Assembly (NCBI RefSeq): GCF_037203705.1
Contig: NZ_JBBCAT010000003.1
Coordinates: 434,001-498,000, forward strand
DNA length: 64,000 bases
Origin: Prosthecomicrobium sp. N25
GTDB taxonomy: Bacteria > Pseudomonadota > Alphaproteobacteria > Rhizobiales > Ancalomicrobiaceae
Reading direction: 5' to 3'
Each line of letters starts with the position of its first letter. Within the stretch, counting starts at the first letter, position 1. The notes under the pieces are model-generated. The model was not told the DNA's origin. It ran no database searches and worked only from the letters and a program-made list of their open reading frames with translations. Of the stretch, positions 16,363 through 24,734 are shown in pieces. Made by a program: the position numbers and the translations under genes.

Positions 16363-16726
16363 TCGCCGTTCCGTCGCCGCGCTCGGCCTGTGGCTCGCGC
16401 TGGCGGCCACCCCCGCCCTGGCCCAGTCCGGCGTCGACCCGGGCACCCCGAACGACTTCCCGACGGCGGCGCGTGCCGACTACGTCTTCGCCTGCATGGC
16501 CGCCAACGGCCAGACCCGCGAGGCCCTGACGCGCTGCGCCTGCTCGGTGGACGTGGTCGCCTCGATCCTGCCCTACGACAAGTACGAGCAGGCCGAGACG
16601 ATCCTGATGATGCGCCAGGGCGTCGGCCAGGCGGCCAGCACCTTCCGCTCGACCGCGGTCTACGACGACCTCATCGCGGATCTCCGTCGCGCCCAGGCCG
16701 AAGCCGAGATCCGCTGCTTCCCCTGA
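16349..16726 (+). CDS. secreted cysteine-containing protein of unknown function
   Basis: The 125-residue protein has a signal peptide (cleavage likely after PALAQ) and a small helical domain with four cysteines: FACMAAN, RCACSVD (two) and a C-terminal RCFP. The conserved-looking CACSVDVVASILPYDKYEQA segment resembles small periplasmic proteins found near methanol-oxidation genes, from memory. No function is assigned. Paired cysteines suggest disulfides or cofactor binding. It overlaps the upstream secreted-protein gene by 14 bases and is convergent with the SoxYZ-like gene. Confidence 0.72.
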   Translation: MSIRDRRSVAALGLWLALAATPALAQSGVDPGTPNDFPTAARADYVFACMAANGQTREALTRCACSVDVVASILPYDKYEQAETILMMRQGVGQAASTFRSTAVYDDLIADLRRAQAEAEIRCFP

Positions 16727-16769
16727 AGCGCCGACGGCCCATGGCCGCCGGCGGCCGGGGCCGGCCCCG

Positions 16770-17564
16770 TCAGCTTCCCGACTTGGCGTCGAAGGTTCCC
16801 GAGAAGACCTTGTTCTCCGTGTCGGTCACCTCGACCTTCACGGGCTCGCCGTTCGACGGCATGGAGAAGCGGAAGGTCGGGTCCTCCGAGATCGAGATGC
16901 CGCCCTCCATCGAGAAGACCGGCTTCTCGCCCTGCTTCACGGTCACGTGACGCACGAACCAAGCCGGCACGTAGAGCCGCGTCACCTGGTCCATCTGCAG
17001 GCCCGAATTGTTGGGATGCCGGATCTGGATCTGCGCCTCCGACTTCGGCCCCTCCGCGAAGGTGCGGAACTTCATGCGGCCCAGGTTCTCCATCGCCTCG
17101 GCCGGATCCTTGCCCGCGGGCGCCGAGCATCCGCCCGAGGCCTTAACGTAGTTCGCCGTCATGTAGAGCGAGCCGTCGCTCGTCTCGGCCACCGCGCGGA
17201 CGAACGAGTAGCTGTTCACCCGCACCCGGGTCGAAAGCCCGACCTCGCGCTGCCCCTCGGCGAACCGGAACGTCGCCGCCACGGGCGCCGGGTTCTCGTC
17301 GACGATCAGCGTCACCGACTTCACCGTCCGGGTGTCGCCGGCCGGCAGCGCGACATTGAATTCCACCGGCACCAGCGCCGCATCCTCGGCCCGCACCGGC
17401 GTGGAGAGGGAGAGCACGCCCGTGCCGTCCTGGATGGACCGCGCGCCGAAGACGTCGGTCTTCAGGCCGTTCCACGTCGCCTGGTCCTGCGCGGAGGCAC
17501 CGCCCGGCGCTCCCGCCAGAATCGCAGCGCCCACGAGCATGCCCATCCAGTGATGCTTCGCCAT
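16770..17564 (-). CDS. quinoprotein dehydrogenase-associated SoxYZ-like carrier protein
   Basis: The 264-residue exported protein (signal peptide to about residue 25, GGASAQ) consists of a SoxY-like N-terminal part and a SoxZ-like C-terminal part, the fused carrier family that accompanies PQQ dehydrogenases. SoxY-type carriers bind substrate through a cysteine in a Gly-rich tail; here C146 lies in KASGGCSAPAG, between the halves. It would work in the periplasm with the relay-type zinc metallohydrolase encoded at 26952. It is convergent with the pqq-linked secreted genes. Confidence 0.85.
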   Translation of the reverse strand: MAKHHWMGMLVGAAILAGAPGGASAQDQATWNGLKTDVFGARSIQDGTGVLSLSTPVRAEDAALVPVEFNVALPAGDTRTVKSVTLIVDENPAPVAATFRFAEGQREVGLSTRVRVNSYSFVRAVAETSDGSLYMTANYVKASGGCSAPAGKDPAEAMENLGRMKFRTFAEGPKSEAQIQIRHPNNSGLQMDQVTRLYVPAWFVRHVTVKQGEKPVFSMEGGISISEDPTFRFSMPSNGEPVKVEVTDTENKVFSGTFDAKSGS

Positions 17565-17740
17565 CTCGTCCTCCCAGACTCCGGTCGATCAACTATACCT
17601 AATGTGCACGCGTCCACGAACAAGTCTCCGTGTGGTCGCATCCGCGCCGCCCCCAGCCCCGCACCGCCCCTGGACCGCGCCTCCCGCCTCTGCCAGAGTT
17701 CCTGTCGATCGGGGGGAAGGGGAGCGGATCCGGCCGCGTC

Positions 17741-19828
17741 ATGATCCTGCGTATCGCCACCGCCCTTCTCGCCCTGGAGATCCTGGCCCGGGGACCCGCC
17801 GGCGCCGAGGAGGCCCAGCCGCCGGCGGTCGGTGCGCTCCCGGTCGAAGCCCAACGCCCGCCGGCCCCGGACGTGCCCTTCTCGGGCCGCGACCTGGTAG
17901 AGGGCGTGAAAGCGGACGAGGCCGCCTGCCGGGCGGACCCGCGGGCGGTCTGGGTCGAGGTCGACCGGGTGCCCGCCTGCGTGCGCTATTTCCTCTCCGA
18001 GGCCGGGGGCGATCGCAGCGATCCCGTGGTGTTCCTGCGCGGCGCGCTCGCACTCTCAGTCCCGGGGGGCGGCTGGACGGCGCCGGCCTTCTACGCCGCC
18101 GAGACCCCGGCCGCGCTCGAGCGCGTCGCCGCCTCCTGGAGCCGCGTCTACGGCGGGCCCTACATCATCCTCGCCCGTCCGGGGACCTACGGATCCTCCG
18201 GCCGCGAGCCCGCCGACCGCAACAGCAAGCGCGAGTTCCGCATCCTCGGGGCCGCCCTCGATGCCATTCGGGCGCGCCACGGCTTCTCCGCCCTCCATCT
18301 GGCCGGCTGGAATTCAGGCGGCAACCTCGCCATGGCGCTCGCCCTGACCCGTCCCGACGTGCGCTGCGTCGCCGCCGGGTCCGCCCCGCTCGCCTTCAAG
18401 CGGCAGATCGGCCTCGGCGCCAAGACCCTGGACCCGCTCGACGCCCGACGTCTCCTGGACCCGCTCGACCTCCTCGCGGCCCTCGTTCCCGCTCGGGACC
18501 GCCGCGCCTTCGTGGTCGGCGACCCGGCCGACACGGTGGTCGCCCCGTCCGTTCTCGACGCCTTCGTGACCGAGGCGCAGCGCGCCGGGCTCCCCGTCCG
18601 CCGCCTCGACGTGACGGCGACCGATAGCCTGAAGGTGGCCGTCGCGCCGCACGCCATCCGCGCCGCGATCGACTGCGCCCGCGGCCAGGGCGATGACGAG
18701 ATCGCCCGCACGGTGGCCGCGATCCGCCTCAGGCCCTCCGCGCCGGATGCGGCCCGCAAGCCCGACCCGGACGCGCGTCCCGCCACGCCCGACACCGCGA
18801 AGCTGGCGCCTCCGGGGCCTGCCGGGCCCGCCGGGGGCGGCCCGGTCCCCACCCCGGCCGGCGAGGCCTTTTCGGCCAAGGCGCTCCTGGAAGGCCTGCG
18901 CGCCGACGAGGCCGACTGCCGGAAGCATGCCTTCGCGGTCTGGGTCCGCCCCGGAGGCCGTCCGGAGTGCCTGCGCTACTACTATTCCGAGGCGGGCGGC
19001 TTCCGCCCGGAGGCCCTCGTCCTGATGCAGGGCGACCAGGTCCATGCCGGGCCGGACGGCAAGGCGGCCGCACCGGAGAACTACGAGAAGGTCACCGCCG
19101 ACGTCCTGCAAGCCATGGTGGACCGCAACGCCCGCCTGTTCGGCGCGCCCGTCCTCTATCTCGCCCGGCCGGGCGCCCAGGGCTCCTCCGGCCGCGAACT
19201 GGAAGTCCGGCATACCCGCCGCGAGCTCGACCTCGTCGGGGCGGCCCTCGACGCCATCAAGGATCGTCACGGCCTGCGGACCCTGCACGTCGTCGGCCAG
19301 TCGGGCGGGGGCGGCATCGCGGCTAGCCTTCTGCCCCTGCGCGGCGACCTCGGCTGCGTCGTCTCGGCCTCCGGCGATGCCTCTCGCCGCCTCCTCTACC
19401 GCCTGCGCAACGGCGGCCGGGAGCCGCCGCCCGAGTGGCTGAGGCGCAACTACGACCCGGCCGACGCCGTGCCGCGAATCGACCCGGCACGGCCCGTGCG
19501 GCCGATCTTCCTGGTCGACCGCGCCGATACCCAGGTCCCGGCCGCGACCACCGACGACTTCGTGGCGCGCCTCGCGAAGCGGGGGATCCGTCATCGCCTC
19601 ATCGAGACCACCGCGTGGGACGACAAGCGGCACGGCCTCTTCGTCCAGGGGGTCAGGGCCGGGCTCGCCTGCGCGCTCGGTGAACCCGACGAAACCGTCG
19701 CCGAGGTCGTCCGCGCCACGCCGCGCCCCGAGCCGGCCGCGCCGGCCCGGGCCGATACCCCGGCGAAGGCGGCCGCCGCGGCCCGGGCCGCCGCCGGGTC
19801 CCGGGTTGCGCGCCCGCCCGCGCCCTGA
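17741..19828 (+). CDS. secreted protein with two fused alpha/beta-hydrolase domains
   Basis: The 695-residue protein has a signal peptide (to about residue 22) and two homologous halves (about 46-325 and 376-655), joined by a Pro/Ala-rich linker. Each half has KADEAxCR or RADEADCR, a paired cysteine in PACVRYF/PECLRYY, SEAGG, and ARPGxxGSSGRE. The second half has a standard nucleophile elbow, VGQSGG (S521), and a late His in KRHGLF. The first half has GWNSGG (S192), with Trp in place of the first Gly, and His in APHAIR. Substrate unknown. The ATG at 17741 is chosen for the signal peptide; its ribosome site is poor. It precedes folP. Confidence 0.75.
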   Translation: MILRIATALLALEILARGPAGAEEAQPPAVGALPVEAQRPPAPDVPFSGRDLVEGVKADEAACRADPRAVWVEVDRVPACVRYFLSEAGGDRSDPVVFLRGALALSVPGGGWTAPAFYAAETPAALERVAASWSRVYGGPYIILARPGTYGSSGREPADRNSKREFRILGAALDAIRARHGFSALHLAGWNSGGNLAMALALTRPDVRCVAAGSAPLAFKRQIGLGAKTLDPLDARRLLDPLDLLAALVPARDRRAFVVGDPADTVVAPSVLDAFVTEAQRAGLPVRRLDVTATDSLKVAVAPHAIRAAIDCARGQGDDEIARTVAAIRLRPSAPDAARKPDPDARPATPDTAKLAPPGPAGPAGGGPVPTPAGEAFSAKALLEGLRADEADCRKHAFAVWVRPGGRPECLRYYYSEAGGFRPEALVLMQGDQVHAGPDGKAAAPENYEKVTADVLQAMVDRNARLFGAPVLYLARPGAQGSSGRELEVRHTRRELDLVGAALDAIKDRHGLRTLHVVGQSGGGGIAASLLPLRGDLGCVVSASGDASRRLLYRLRNGGREPPPEWLRRNYDPADAVPRIDPARPVRPIFLVDRADTQVPAATTDDFVARLAKRGIRHRLIETTAWDDKRHGLFVQGVRAGLACALGEPDETVAEVVRATPRPEPAAPARADTPAKAAAAARAAAGSRVARPPAP

Positions 19829-19939
19829 CCGGGCCGCGCGCACCTGCGGCGAAGACGGACCGGGATCTTGCCCCGAAGATCCGCTATAGCATCCTGCCGA
19901 GAGACGCCGGCCGACCGGCGCATCCGCGGGAGAACCGAA

Positions 19940-20773
19940 GTGACCGACGCGAACGGAGCCGAGCCCCGGATCGCCTGCCTGCCGGACCTGGGCCGGCGCA
20001 CCCTCGTGATGGGCATCCTCAATGTCACGCCCGACAGCTTCTCGGACGGCGGGCTCTTCTTCGACGCCGCGGTCGCCGTGGCGCACGCCCACGAACTCGT
20101 GGCGGAGGGCGCCGACATCCTCGACATCGGCGGCGAATCGACGAGGCCCGGCCACACGGCGATTTCCGCCGAAGACGAGATCGCGCGCGTCCTGCCGGTC
20201 CTTCGAGCGGTCGCGCCTCAAGTCTCCGTCCCGATCTCGATCGACACCTACAAGGCCGCCACCGCCCGCGCCGCCCTCGCCGCCGGGGCGAAGATCGTGA
20301 ACGACGTCTGGGGCCTGCAGCGCGACCCGGAGATCGCACGCGTGGCGGCCGGGTTCGGCGCCCCGGTGATCGCCATGCACAACCGGACCGAGGTCGACGG
20401 CACGCTCGACATCGTCGCCGACATCAAGGCCTTCTTCGACCGGACGCTGGCCATCGCGCGCGCCGCGGGCATCCCGGACAGCCAGGTCGTGCTCGACCCG
20501 GGCATCGGCTTCGGCAAGACTTTCGAGCAGAACCTCGAGGCCCTGCGGCGCCTGCCCGAACTGAAGGCCCTCGGCTTCCCCCTGCTGGTCGGCACCTCGC
20601 GCAAGTCGCTGATCGGCAAGCTGCTCGACCGTACCCCGCGCGAGCGCATCAACGGCACCCTGGCGTCGAACGTGGTTTCGATCGTGAACGGGGCCGACAT
20701 CATCCGCGTTCACGACGTGCTGGCCCACAAGGAGGCCGCCCGCGTCGCCGACGCCATCCTGGGAAAACGCTGA
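19940..20773 (+). CDS. folP: dihydropteroate synthase
   Basis: The 277-residue cytoplasmic TIM-barrel enzyme condenses p-aminobenzoate with hydroxymethyl-dihydropterin pyrophosphate. All family signatures are present: MGILNVTPDSFSDGG, DIGGESTRPG, ISIDTYKA, NDVWGLQ, DPGIGFGKT and GTSRKSLIGK. It starts with GTG after an AGAACCGAA sequence; the open frame extends upstream but homology begins just after this start. The first gene of folP-folB-folK, it overlaps folB by one base. Confidence 0.94.
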   Translation: MTDANGAEPRIACLPDLGRRTLVMGILNVTPDSFSDGGLFFDAAVAVAHAHELVAEGADILDIGGESTRPGHTAISAEDEIARVLPVLRAVAPQVSVPISIDTYKAATARAALAAGAKIVNDVWGLQRDPEIARVAAGFGAPVIAMHNRTEVDGTLDIVADIKAFFDRTLAIARAAGIPDSQVVLDPGIGFGKTFEQNLEALRRLPELKALGFPLLVGTSRKSLIGKLLDRTPRERINGTLASNVVSIVNGADIIRVHDVLAHKEAARVADAILGKR

Positions 20774-21138
20774 TGTCCGATCGGATCATGCTCTCGCGGA
20801 TCGCCGTCTACGCCTACCACGGGGTCTTTCCCGAGGAGGAGCGGCTGGGGCAACGATTCTACATCTCCCTCGACTGCCGCCTCGACCTGCGCCCCGCGGG
20901 CGAGAGCGACGACTGGCACAGGACCGCCTCCTACGACCAGCTCGCCGATATCGTCGTCACCGTCGCGACCGGCCAGCGCTTCCACCTGATCGAGGCGCTC
21001 GCCGAGCGCGTCGCCCGCGAGATCCTGGCCGGATTCCCGGCGATCCACGAGGTCTCGGTGCGCGTCGAGAAGCCGGCCGCCCCGATCCCGACCATCCTGG
21101 ACGGCGTCACCATCGAGATCGTCCGGGGCCGGGAATGA
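20773..21138 (+). CDS. folB: dihydroneopterin aldolase
   Basis: The 121-residue enzyme cleaves dihydroneopterin to hydroxymethyl-dihydropterin, the step before FolK. The YAYHGVFPEEERLGQRF active-site region, the Tyr of TASYDQLAD, and HLIEALAERVA with its catalytic Glu are typical. The start overlaps folP by one base and the stop overlaps folK by four, so the folate genes are translationally coupled. Some methylotrophs use related enzymes for methanopterin; linkage to folP and folK favours folate. Confidence 0.93.
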   Translation: MSDRIMLSRIAVYAYHGVFPEEERLGQRFYISLDCRLDLRPAGESDDWHRTASYDQLADIVVTVATGQRFHLIEALAERVAREILAGFPAIHEVSVRVEKPAAPIPTILDGVTIEIVRGRE

Positions 21139-21611
21139 CGCGCGCCTACCTCGGCCTCGGCGGCAACATCGGCGACGTGCGCGCCACCCTGGCGGCGGCG
21201 CTGCGCCGTCTCGAGGAGTCCGGCGCCCGGGTCGCCGCCCGGTCCGCCGACTACGAGACCCCGCCCTGGGGCAAGCTCGACCAGCCCGCCTACGTGAATG
21301 CCTGCGTGGCGATCGACACGGCCCTGTCGGCCGACGAGCTGCTGGCGACCGTTCTGAAGATCGAACAGGAGTTCGGCCGCCGGCGAACGGAGAAGTGGGG
21401 CCCTCGCACGGTCGATATCGATATCCTGACCTACGGCGACGAGACGATCGACCGCCCAGGCCTCGTCGTGCCCCACCCCTACATGCTGGAGCGCGCCTTC
21501 GTGGTCGTCCCCCTCGCCGAGATCGCCCCGGACCTCGTGGTCAAGGGCGAGCGCGTCGGCGACGTTTCGGCGCGGGTCGAGCGCGAGGGCATCCGGCGAC
21601 TTGCCGATTGA
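21135..21611 (+). CDS. folK: 2-amino-4-hydroxy-6-hydroxymethyldihydropteridine pyrophosphokinase
   Basis: This 158-residue enzyme transfers pyrophosphate from ATP to the pterin that FolP then uses. Signature residues: LGGNIGD at the start, the pterin-binding YETPPWGKLDQPAYVN, the magnesium-binding GPRTVDIDILTYGD and the substrate loop VPHPYMLERAFVV. It is the last gene of the folate run, with an ATGA overlap with folB. Confidence 0.94.
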   Translation: MTRAYLGLGGNIGDVRATLAAALRRLEESGARVAARSADYETPPWGKLDQPAYVNACVAIDTALSADELLATVLKIEQEFGRRRTEKWGPRTVDIDILTYGDETIDRPGLVVPHPYMLERAFVVVPLAEIAPDLVVKGERVGDVSARVEREGIRRLAD

Positions 21612-21666
21612 CGTTACGGAAGAGGCTGGTAGCTTTGCCGCCCGCCCCGGATACCGAGCCGCTCCG

Positions 21667-22482
21667 ATGACCAGCCGTTCGATCGCAGGCTTCACCGTTC
21701 AAAGACTATGTGACGGAGTGTTCGAGGCCTCCACGGAGGCTCTGCTCCACCCGGGGGGAGCTGCGCCCCGCAGCAAAGCGGCGGAGCGGTACCCCGGCGG
21801 ACGCATGCCGCTGGACGTGAACGCCTTCGCGCTCCGGCTGTCCGGTGGCATCACCCTGGTCGATGCGGGAGGAGGGCCGGCCCTCGGGACGGGATTTGGC
21901 CGAATCCGCCCGGCTTTGGCTGGGATGGGCATCCGTCCAGAAGACGTGGAGGCCGTGTGCCTGACACACCTGCACAGCGACCACGCCGGAGGTCTCTTCG
22001 ACGAGGACCGCGCCTGTTTCCCGCGCGCAACCGTCATGGTGCCCGCCGCCGAGCTGGCCTTCTTCACAGACCCGGCGGCACGGGAGCGAACCCACCCGGA
22101 TCGACGATCCGGGTTCAGGATGGCCGCGGCCCTGACCAGCGCCTATGACGGTCGGATCCGGGCCCTTCCCGAAGGCCCGGTCGTGCCGGGGCTCGACTGT
22201 GTGGCCCTCCCGGGGCACACACCCGGCCACGCCGGCTACCGCCTTGGCGAGGGTGCCGGCGCGCTTCTGCTCTGGGGCGACGTCGTTCACCTCCCGGAGC
22301 TTCAGGTCGCGGACCCGGATCTCGGTCTGGTCTACGATTTCGATCCCGCGCTCGCAGCAGAAACCCGCCGCAGCCTCCTCGCGCGTTGCGCCGGCGAGCA
22401 ATGGATCGTCGCGGGCGGCCACACCGGTTTCGGCCGCGTGACGTCGGGCGGCGACGGCTTCGCCTTCGAGCCGCTGCCCTGA
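21667..22482 (+). CDS. MBL-fold metallo-hydrolase
   Basis: The 271-residue cytoplasmic protein carries the dinuclear zinc motif HLHSDHAGG, a distal LPGHTPGHAGY His, LLWGDVVH with the bridging Asp, and a final GGHTGFG. The layout resembles lactonase- and AttM-like hydrolases; the substrate is not predictable. The ATG at 21667 is preferred, as the frame upstream overlaps the end of folK and lacks homology. Slightly less GC-biased codons at the start hint at a different history from its neighbours, but this is weak. Confidence 0.8.
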   Translation: MTSRSIAGFTVQRLCDGVFEASTEALLHPGGAAPRSKAAERYPGGRMPLDVNAFALRLSGGITLVDAGGGPALGTGFGRIRPALAGMGIRPEDVEAVCLTHLHSDHAGGLFDEDRACFPRATVMVPAAELAFFTDPAARERTHPDRRSGFRMAAALTSAYDGRIRALPEGPVVPGLDCVALPGHTPGHAGYRLGEGAGALLLWGDVVHLPELQVADPDLGLVYDFDPALAAETRRSLLARCAGEQWIVAGGHTGFGRVTSGGDGFAFEPLP

Positions 22483-22492
22483 AACGCGGCCG

Positions 22493-22508
22493 GAGGCGAG
22501 CGCGCCTC
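22493..22508. terminator. small hairpin between convergent genes
   Basis: GAGGCG / CGCCTC closes on AGCG 10 bases after the MBL gene, followed by TCCCTTTCTC on the plus strand. A short stem, possible intrinsic terminator. Confidence 0.4.
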
Positions 22509-22576
22509 TCCCTTTCTCGGCCTGGGCGGCGAGCCCGGCCCTTCGGCGGCCCGTCAGGATCGTGCCCGGGACAGCC

Positions 22577-23134
22577 TTAGGGTCGCGGCTGGGAAAGCTC
22601 CTCGGGGTTGTTGAACTCCTCCCAGCCGTCGGTCCCGTCCGGAAACCAGGTGACGGCCGTATAGCCGTATTCGAGCATGGCACGGCGCGCGGCGTTCCAG
22701 CTCATCCAGCAGTCGCGCAGGCAGTAGAAGAGCACCGGCTTCGCCTTGTCGCCGGAGGTCGCGGCCTCCAGCCCGTCCCGGAAGTAGCGGTCCATCTCGG
22801 GCGACAGCGCGCCATAGCCGACGTTCGGCAGCCAGACCGACCCGGGGATGTTCTTGCGCGGCTTGTCGCGCCAGATCGTGCCGGGCGGCAGGTTCGGCGG
22901 CTTGGGCGCACGCGGCAGCACGTCGACGAAGACGGTCCCGCCCTTCTTCCAGATCTCGTAGGCCTCGTCGCTGTCGACCACCCCGGCGCCCTGCAGGGTG
23001 GCCGGCGTCGGCGAGCGGAAGTCGTCCATCTTGTAGCCGTGAGGCTCCTGCGGCGGCTCCGCGGCCGAGGCGAAAGCGACCGGCACGAACACCCCGATGA
23101 AGAGAAGGGGAACGACCTTGCGGAGCCTTCGCAT
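22577..23134 (-). CDS. PQQ-dependent catabolism-associated CXXCW motif protein
   Basis: The 185-residue secreted protein (signal peptide to about residue 24, FASAAE) is a rhodanese-like domain in which the active loop carries FYCLRDCWMSWN, the C-x2-C-W motif naming this family. Members sit beside quinoprotein alcohol dehydrogenases and cytochromes. The role is unproven; thiol or relay chemistry in the periplasm is suspected. It lies downstream of xoxJ on the same strand but is separated by 126 bp with a stable hairpin, so expression may be partly uncoupled. Confidence 0.9.
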   Translation of the reverse strand: MRRLRKVVPLLFIGVFVPVAFASAAEPPQEPHGYKMDDFRSPTPATLQGAGVVDSDEAYEIWKKGGTVFVDVLPRAPKPPNLPPGTIWRDKPRKNIPGSVWLPNVGYGALSPEMDRYFRDGLEAATSGDKAKPVLFYCLRDCWMSWNAARRAMLEYGYTAVTWFPDGTDGWEEFNNPEELSQPRP

Positions 23135-23220
23135 GCGACCGTGCCTCCCCGGACATTCCGAACCTCAAGCGCCCGGACCGCCGCTGCCGAAGGCGGGACG
23201 GCTCACCCGGCCGGGACGGC

Positions 23221-23241
23221 CCCGCACCCGTCAGGTGCGGG
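23221..23241 (-). terminator. hairpin between xoxJ and the CXXCW gene
   Basis: CCCGCACC / GGTGCGGG form a perfect eight-base stem around CGTCA, 20 bases past the xoxJ stop. There is no T-tract, so it may be a partial terminator or a mRNA-processing/stability element. Confidence 0.5.
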
Positions 23242-23260
23242 CACCGTTCGGCAACGCTCG

Positions 23261-24097
23261 TCAGCCCCGGGCCTTGGTGATGGGCCGGTCCAGATCGTCG
23301 ACCAGCGGCACGCCGTAGTCGAGCAGGATCTGGTCGATGGCGCCCTGTTTCTTGGCGATCAGCTCGTTGAGGCGACGCTTCCATTCGAGTTCGCCGTGGC
23401 GGATCCCGAAGGTAATGCGGAAGCTCATCGGCGGGCCGTCCTTCTCCTTCAGGAGCGGGGTGACGGCGAGCGGAGCCCCGGACTTCTTGGCCCAGTAGCC
23501 GCCGTTCGGTCCCCACAGGATGGCCGCGTCGGTCTCCCCGGAGACGAGGTCGGCAATCATCGCCTCGGACGGCGAATCGTAGCGGCGATCGACCACCAGC
23601 GGATAGGACTTGGCTTTCGCCAGAAGCCCGTAGCGCAGCATGTAGTCCGCCGGCGGGGTCGCGGCGACCAGCCCGATCCGCTTGTCCTTCAGCCGCTCGT
23701 CTCCGAGTTGGTCGACGCCGTCGAGCGGGCCGCCCGCCTTGGTGACCAGCACGTAGGACGACTTGTAGTAGGCATTGGTGTTCTGCACGACGTCGGCACC
23801 GGAGGCGTAGCCGATGATCACGTCGCAGAGCTTGGTACCCAGCGTGTTACGCACGAAGCCGGGTCCGGTCGGCATCCAGTAGTATCGAAGCGGCAGCTTG
23901 ACCTCGTCGGCCACCAGATGCGCGATCTTGTTCTCGAAGCCCTCCTCCGCCTGATTGGAGTAGGGCAGGTTCGCCGGGTCGCCGCACACCCGGAAGGCGT
24001 CGTCGGAGACCACCGCCGGCCGCTGCTGAGCGGCGGCCGGGACGCCCAGGAGGGCGAGGGCGAGGGCGGCGAGAACCGGCCTTGCCATGGGCATCAT
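23261..24097 (-). CDS. xoxJ: XoxJ, periplasmic substrate-binding-like protein of the XoxF system
   Basis: The 278-residue exported protein has a type 2 periplasmic-binding fold and belongs to the quinoprotein dehydrogenase-associated substrate-binding family that includes MxaJ and XoxJ. A signal peptide ends at about AAAQQ. Conserved FRVCGDPANLPYSNQAEEGFENKIA and DVIIGYASG are visible, with two cysteines (VCGDP, KLCDV). XoxJ is thought to help activate or mature XoxF. The ATG at 24097 overlaps the xoxG stop by four bases; the next ATG, one codon on, is also possible. Confidence 0.9.
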   Translation of the reverse strand: MMPMARPVLAALALALLGVPAAAQQRPAVVSDDAFRVCGDPANLPYSNQAEEGFENKIAHLVADEVKLPLRYYWMPTGPGFVRNTLGTKLCDVIIGYASGADVVQNTNAYYKSSYVLVTKAGGPLDGVDQLGDERLKDKRIGLVAATPPADYMLRYGLLAKAKSYPLVVDRRYDSPSEAMIADLVSGETDAAILWGPNGGYWAKKSGAPLAVTPLLKEKDGPPMSFRITFGIRHGELEWKRRLNELIAKKQGAIDQILLDYGVPLVDDLDRPITKARG

Positions 24098-24600
24098 CCC
24101 GAGATGCACGCGTCTTCGTACTTCTTGATGGAGTCGAGCTTCGGCTCGCGCTTTTCCGGCCGCGTCCGCGGCAGCGCTCCGTCGGCCCGGGCCTTCAGGT
24201 ACACGTAGATGTCGTCGAGGTAGCACATGACATTCTTGTTGGTGCCGAAGGCGGGCATGACGCTTTCCTTGCCCGACGTATGGACCACGCGGCCGTTGAC
24301 CACGGTCTCCTGGAACTGGTCGTACGTCATGGTCTTGAGAGACTCGCGCAGCGCCGGCGCATAGGTGCTGCCCTCGCCGTCAGGGCCGTGGCAGACGTGG
24401 CACTCGGCATGATACCGGCGATAGCCCGAGAAGGTGTACCAATCCCAGGTGCCGTCCTCGGTCTTGTTCCAGGTCGGATTCCCGTCCTTGTCCTGGTACT
24501 TGCCTTCCTCGACCTTCACCGCCGGCCCGGCTTGCAAAGGCGCGGCCAGCGCCGCAGCGCCTAAGAAAACCATAAGACAAGCCGACTTCTTGCTAAACAT
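24094..24600 (-). CDS. xoxG: XoxG, cytochrome c electron acceptor of XoxF
   Basis: The 168-residue c-type cytochrome takes electrons from XoxF. A signal peptide is followed by the haem motif CHVCH (C67, C70, H71); Met115 in SVMPAFG is the likely sixth ligand. The YRRYHAECHVCHGPDGEGS and YDDIYVYLKAR-like segments are characteristic of cL-type cytochromes. The start is ATG at 24600 with GGGAGAG upstream; the longer open frame has no signal peptide. It lies behind a strong terminator following xoxF, so it is likely made at lower level than XoxF. Confidence 0.92.
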   Translation of the reverse strand: MFSKKSACLMVFLGAAALAAPLQAGPAVKVEEGKYQDKDGNPTWNKTEDGTWDWYTFSGYRRYHAECHVCHGPDGEGSTYAPALRESLKTMTYDQFQETVVNGRVVHTSGKESVMPAFGTNKNVMCYLDDIYVYLKARADGALPRTRPEKREPKLDSIKKYEDACISG

Positions 24601-24675
24601 GGCGCGTTCTCTCCCAGACCAACGCGTTGTCGACGCCACACGAGGCACCAGATGTTGCGGCTTCTTATTTAAGTC

Positions 24676-24710
24676 AAAAAGGCCCGGCGTCAACTCAATG
24701 ACGCCGGGCC
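24676..24710 (-). terminator. strong intrinsic terminator downstream of xoxF
   Basis: A perfect 11-base stem (GGCCCGGCGTC / GACGCCGGGCC, 24681-24710) with an eight-base loop is followed, on the minus strand, by TTTTT. It lies 25 bases after the xoxF stop and before xoxG, so it probably limits read-through from xoxF into xoxG-xoxJ. Confidence 0.88.
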
Positions 24711-24734
24711 AGATGTCGCAGATGATCTAAGGTC

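Noticed and set aside
18314-20728. Minus-strand open frame of 804 codons antisense to the double hydrolase and folP
   Set aside because: The plus-strand genes have clear family motifs; the antisense product has none.
19940-21611. folP-folB-folK as dedicated methanopterin genes
   Set aside because: All three carry standard folate enzyme signatures and are coupled as a folate operon; nothing points specifically to methanopterin.
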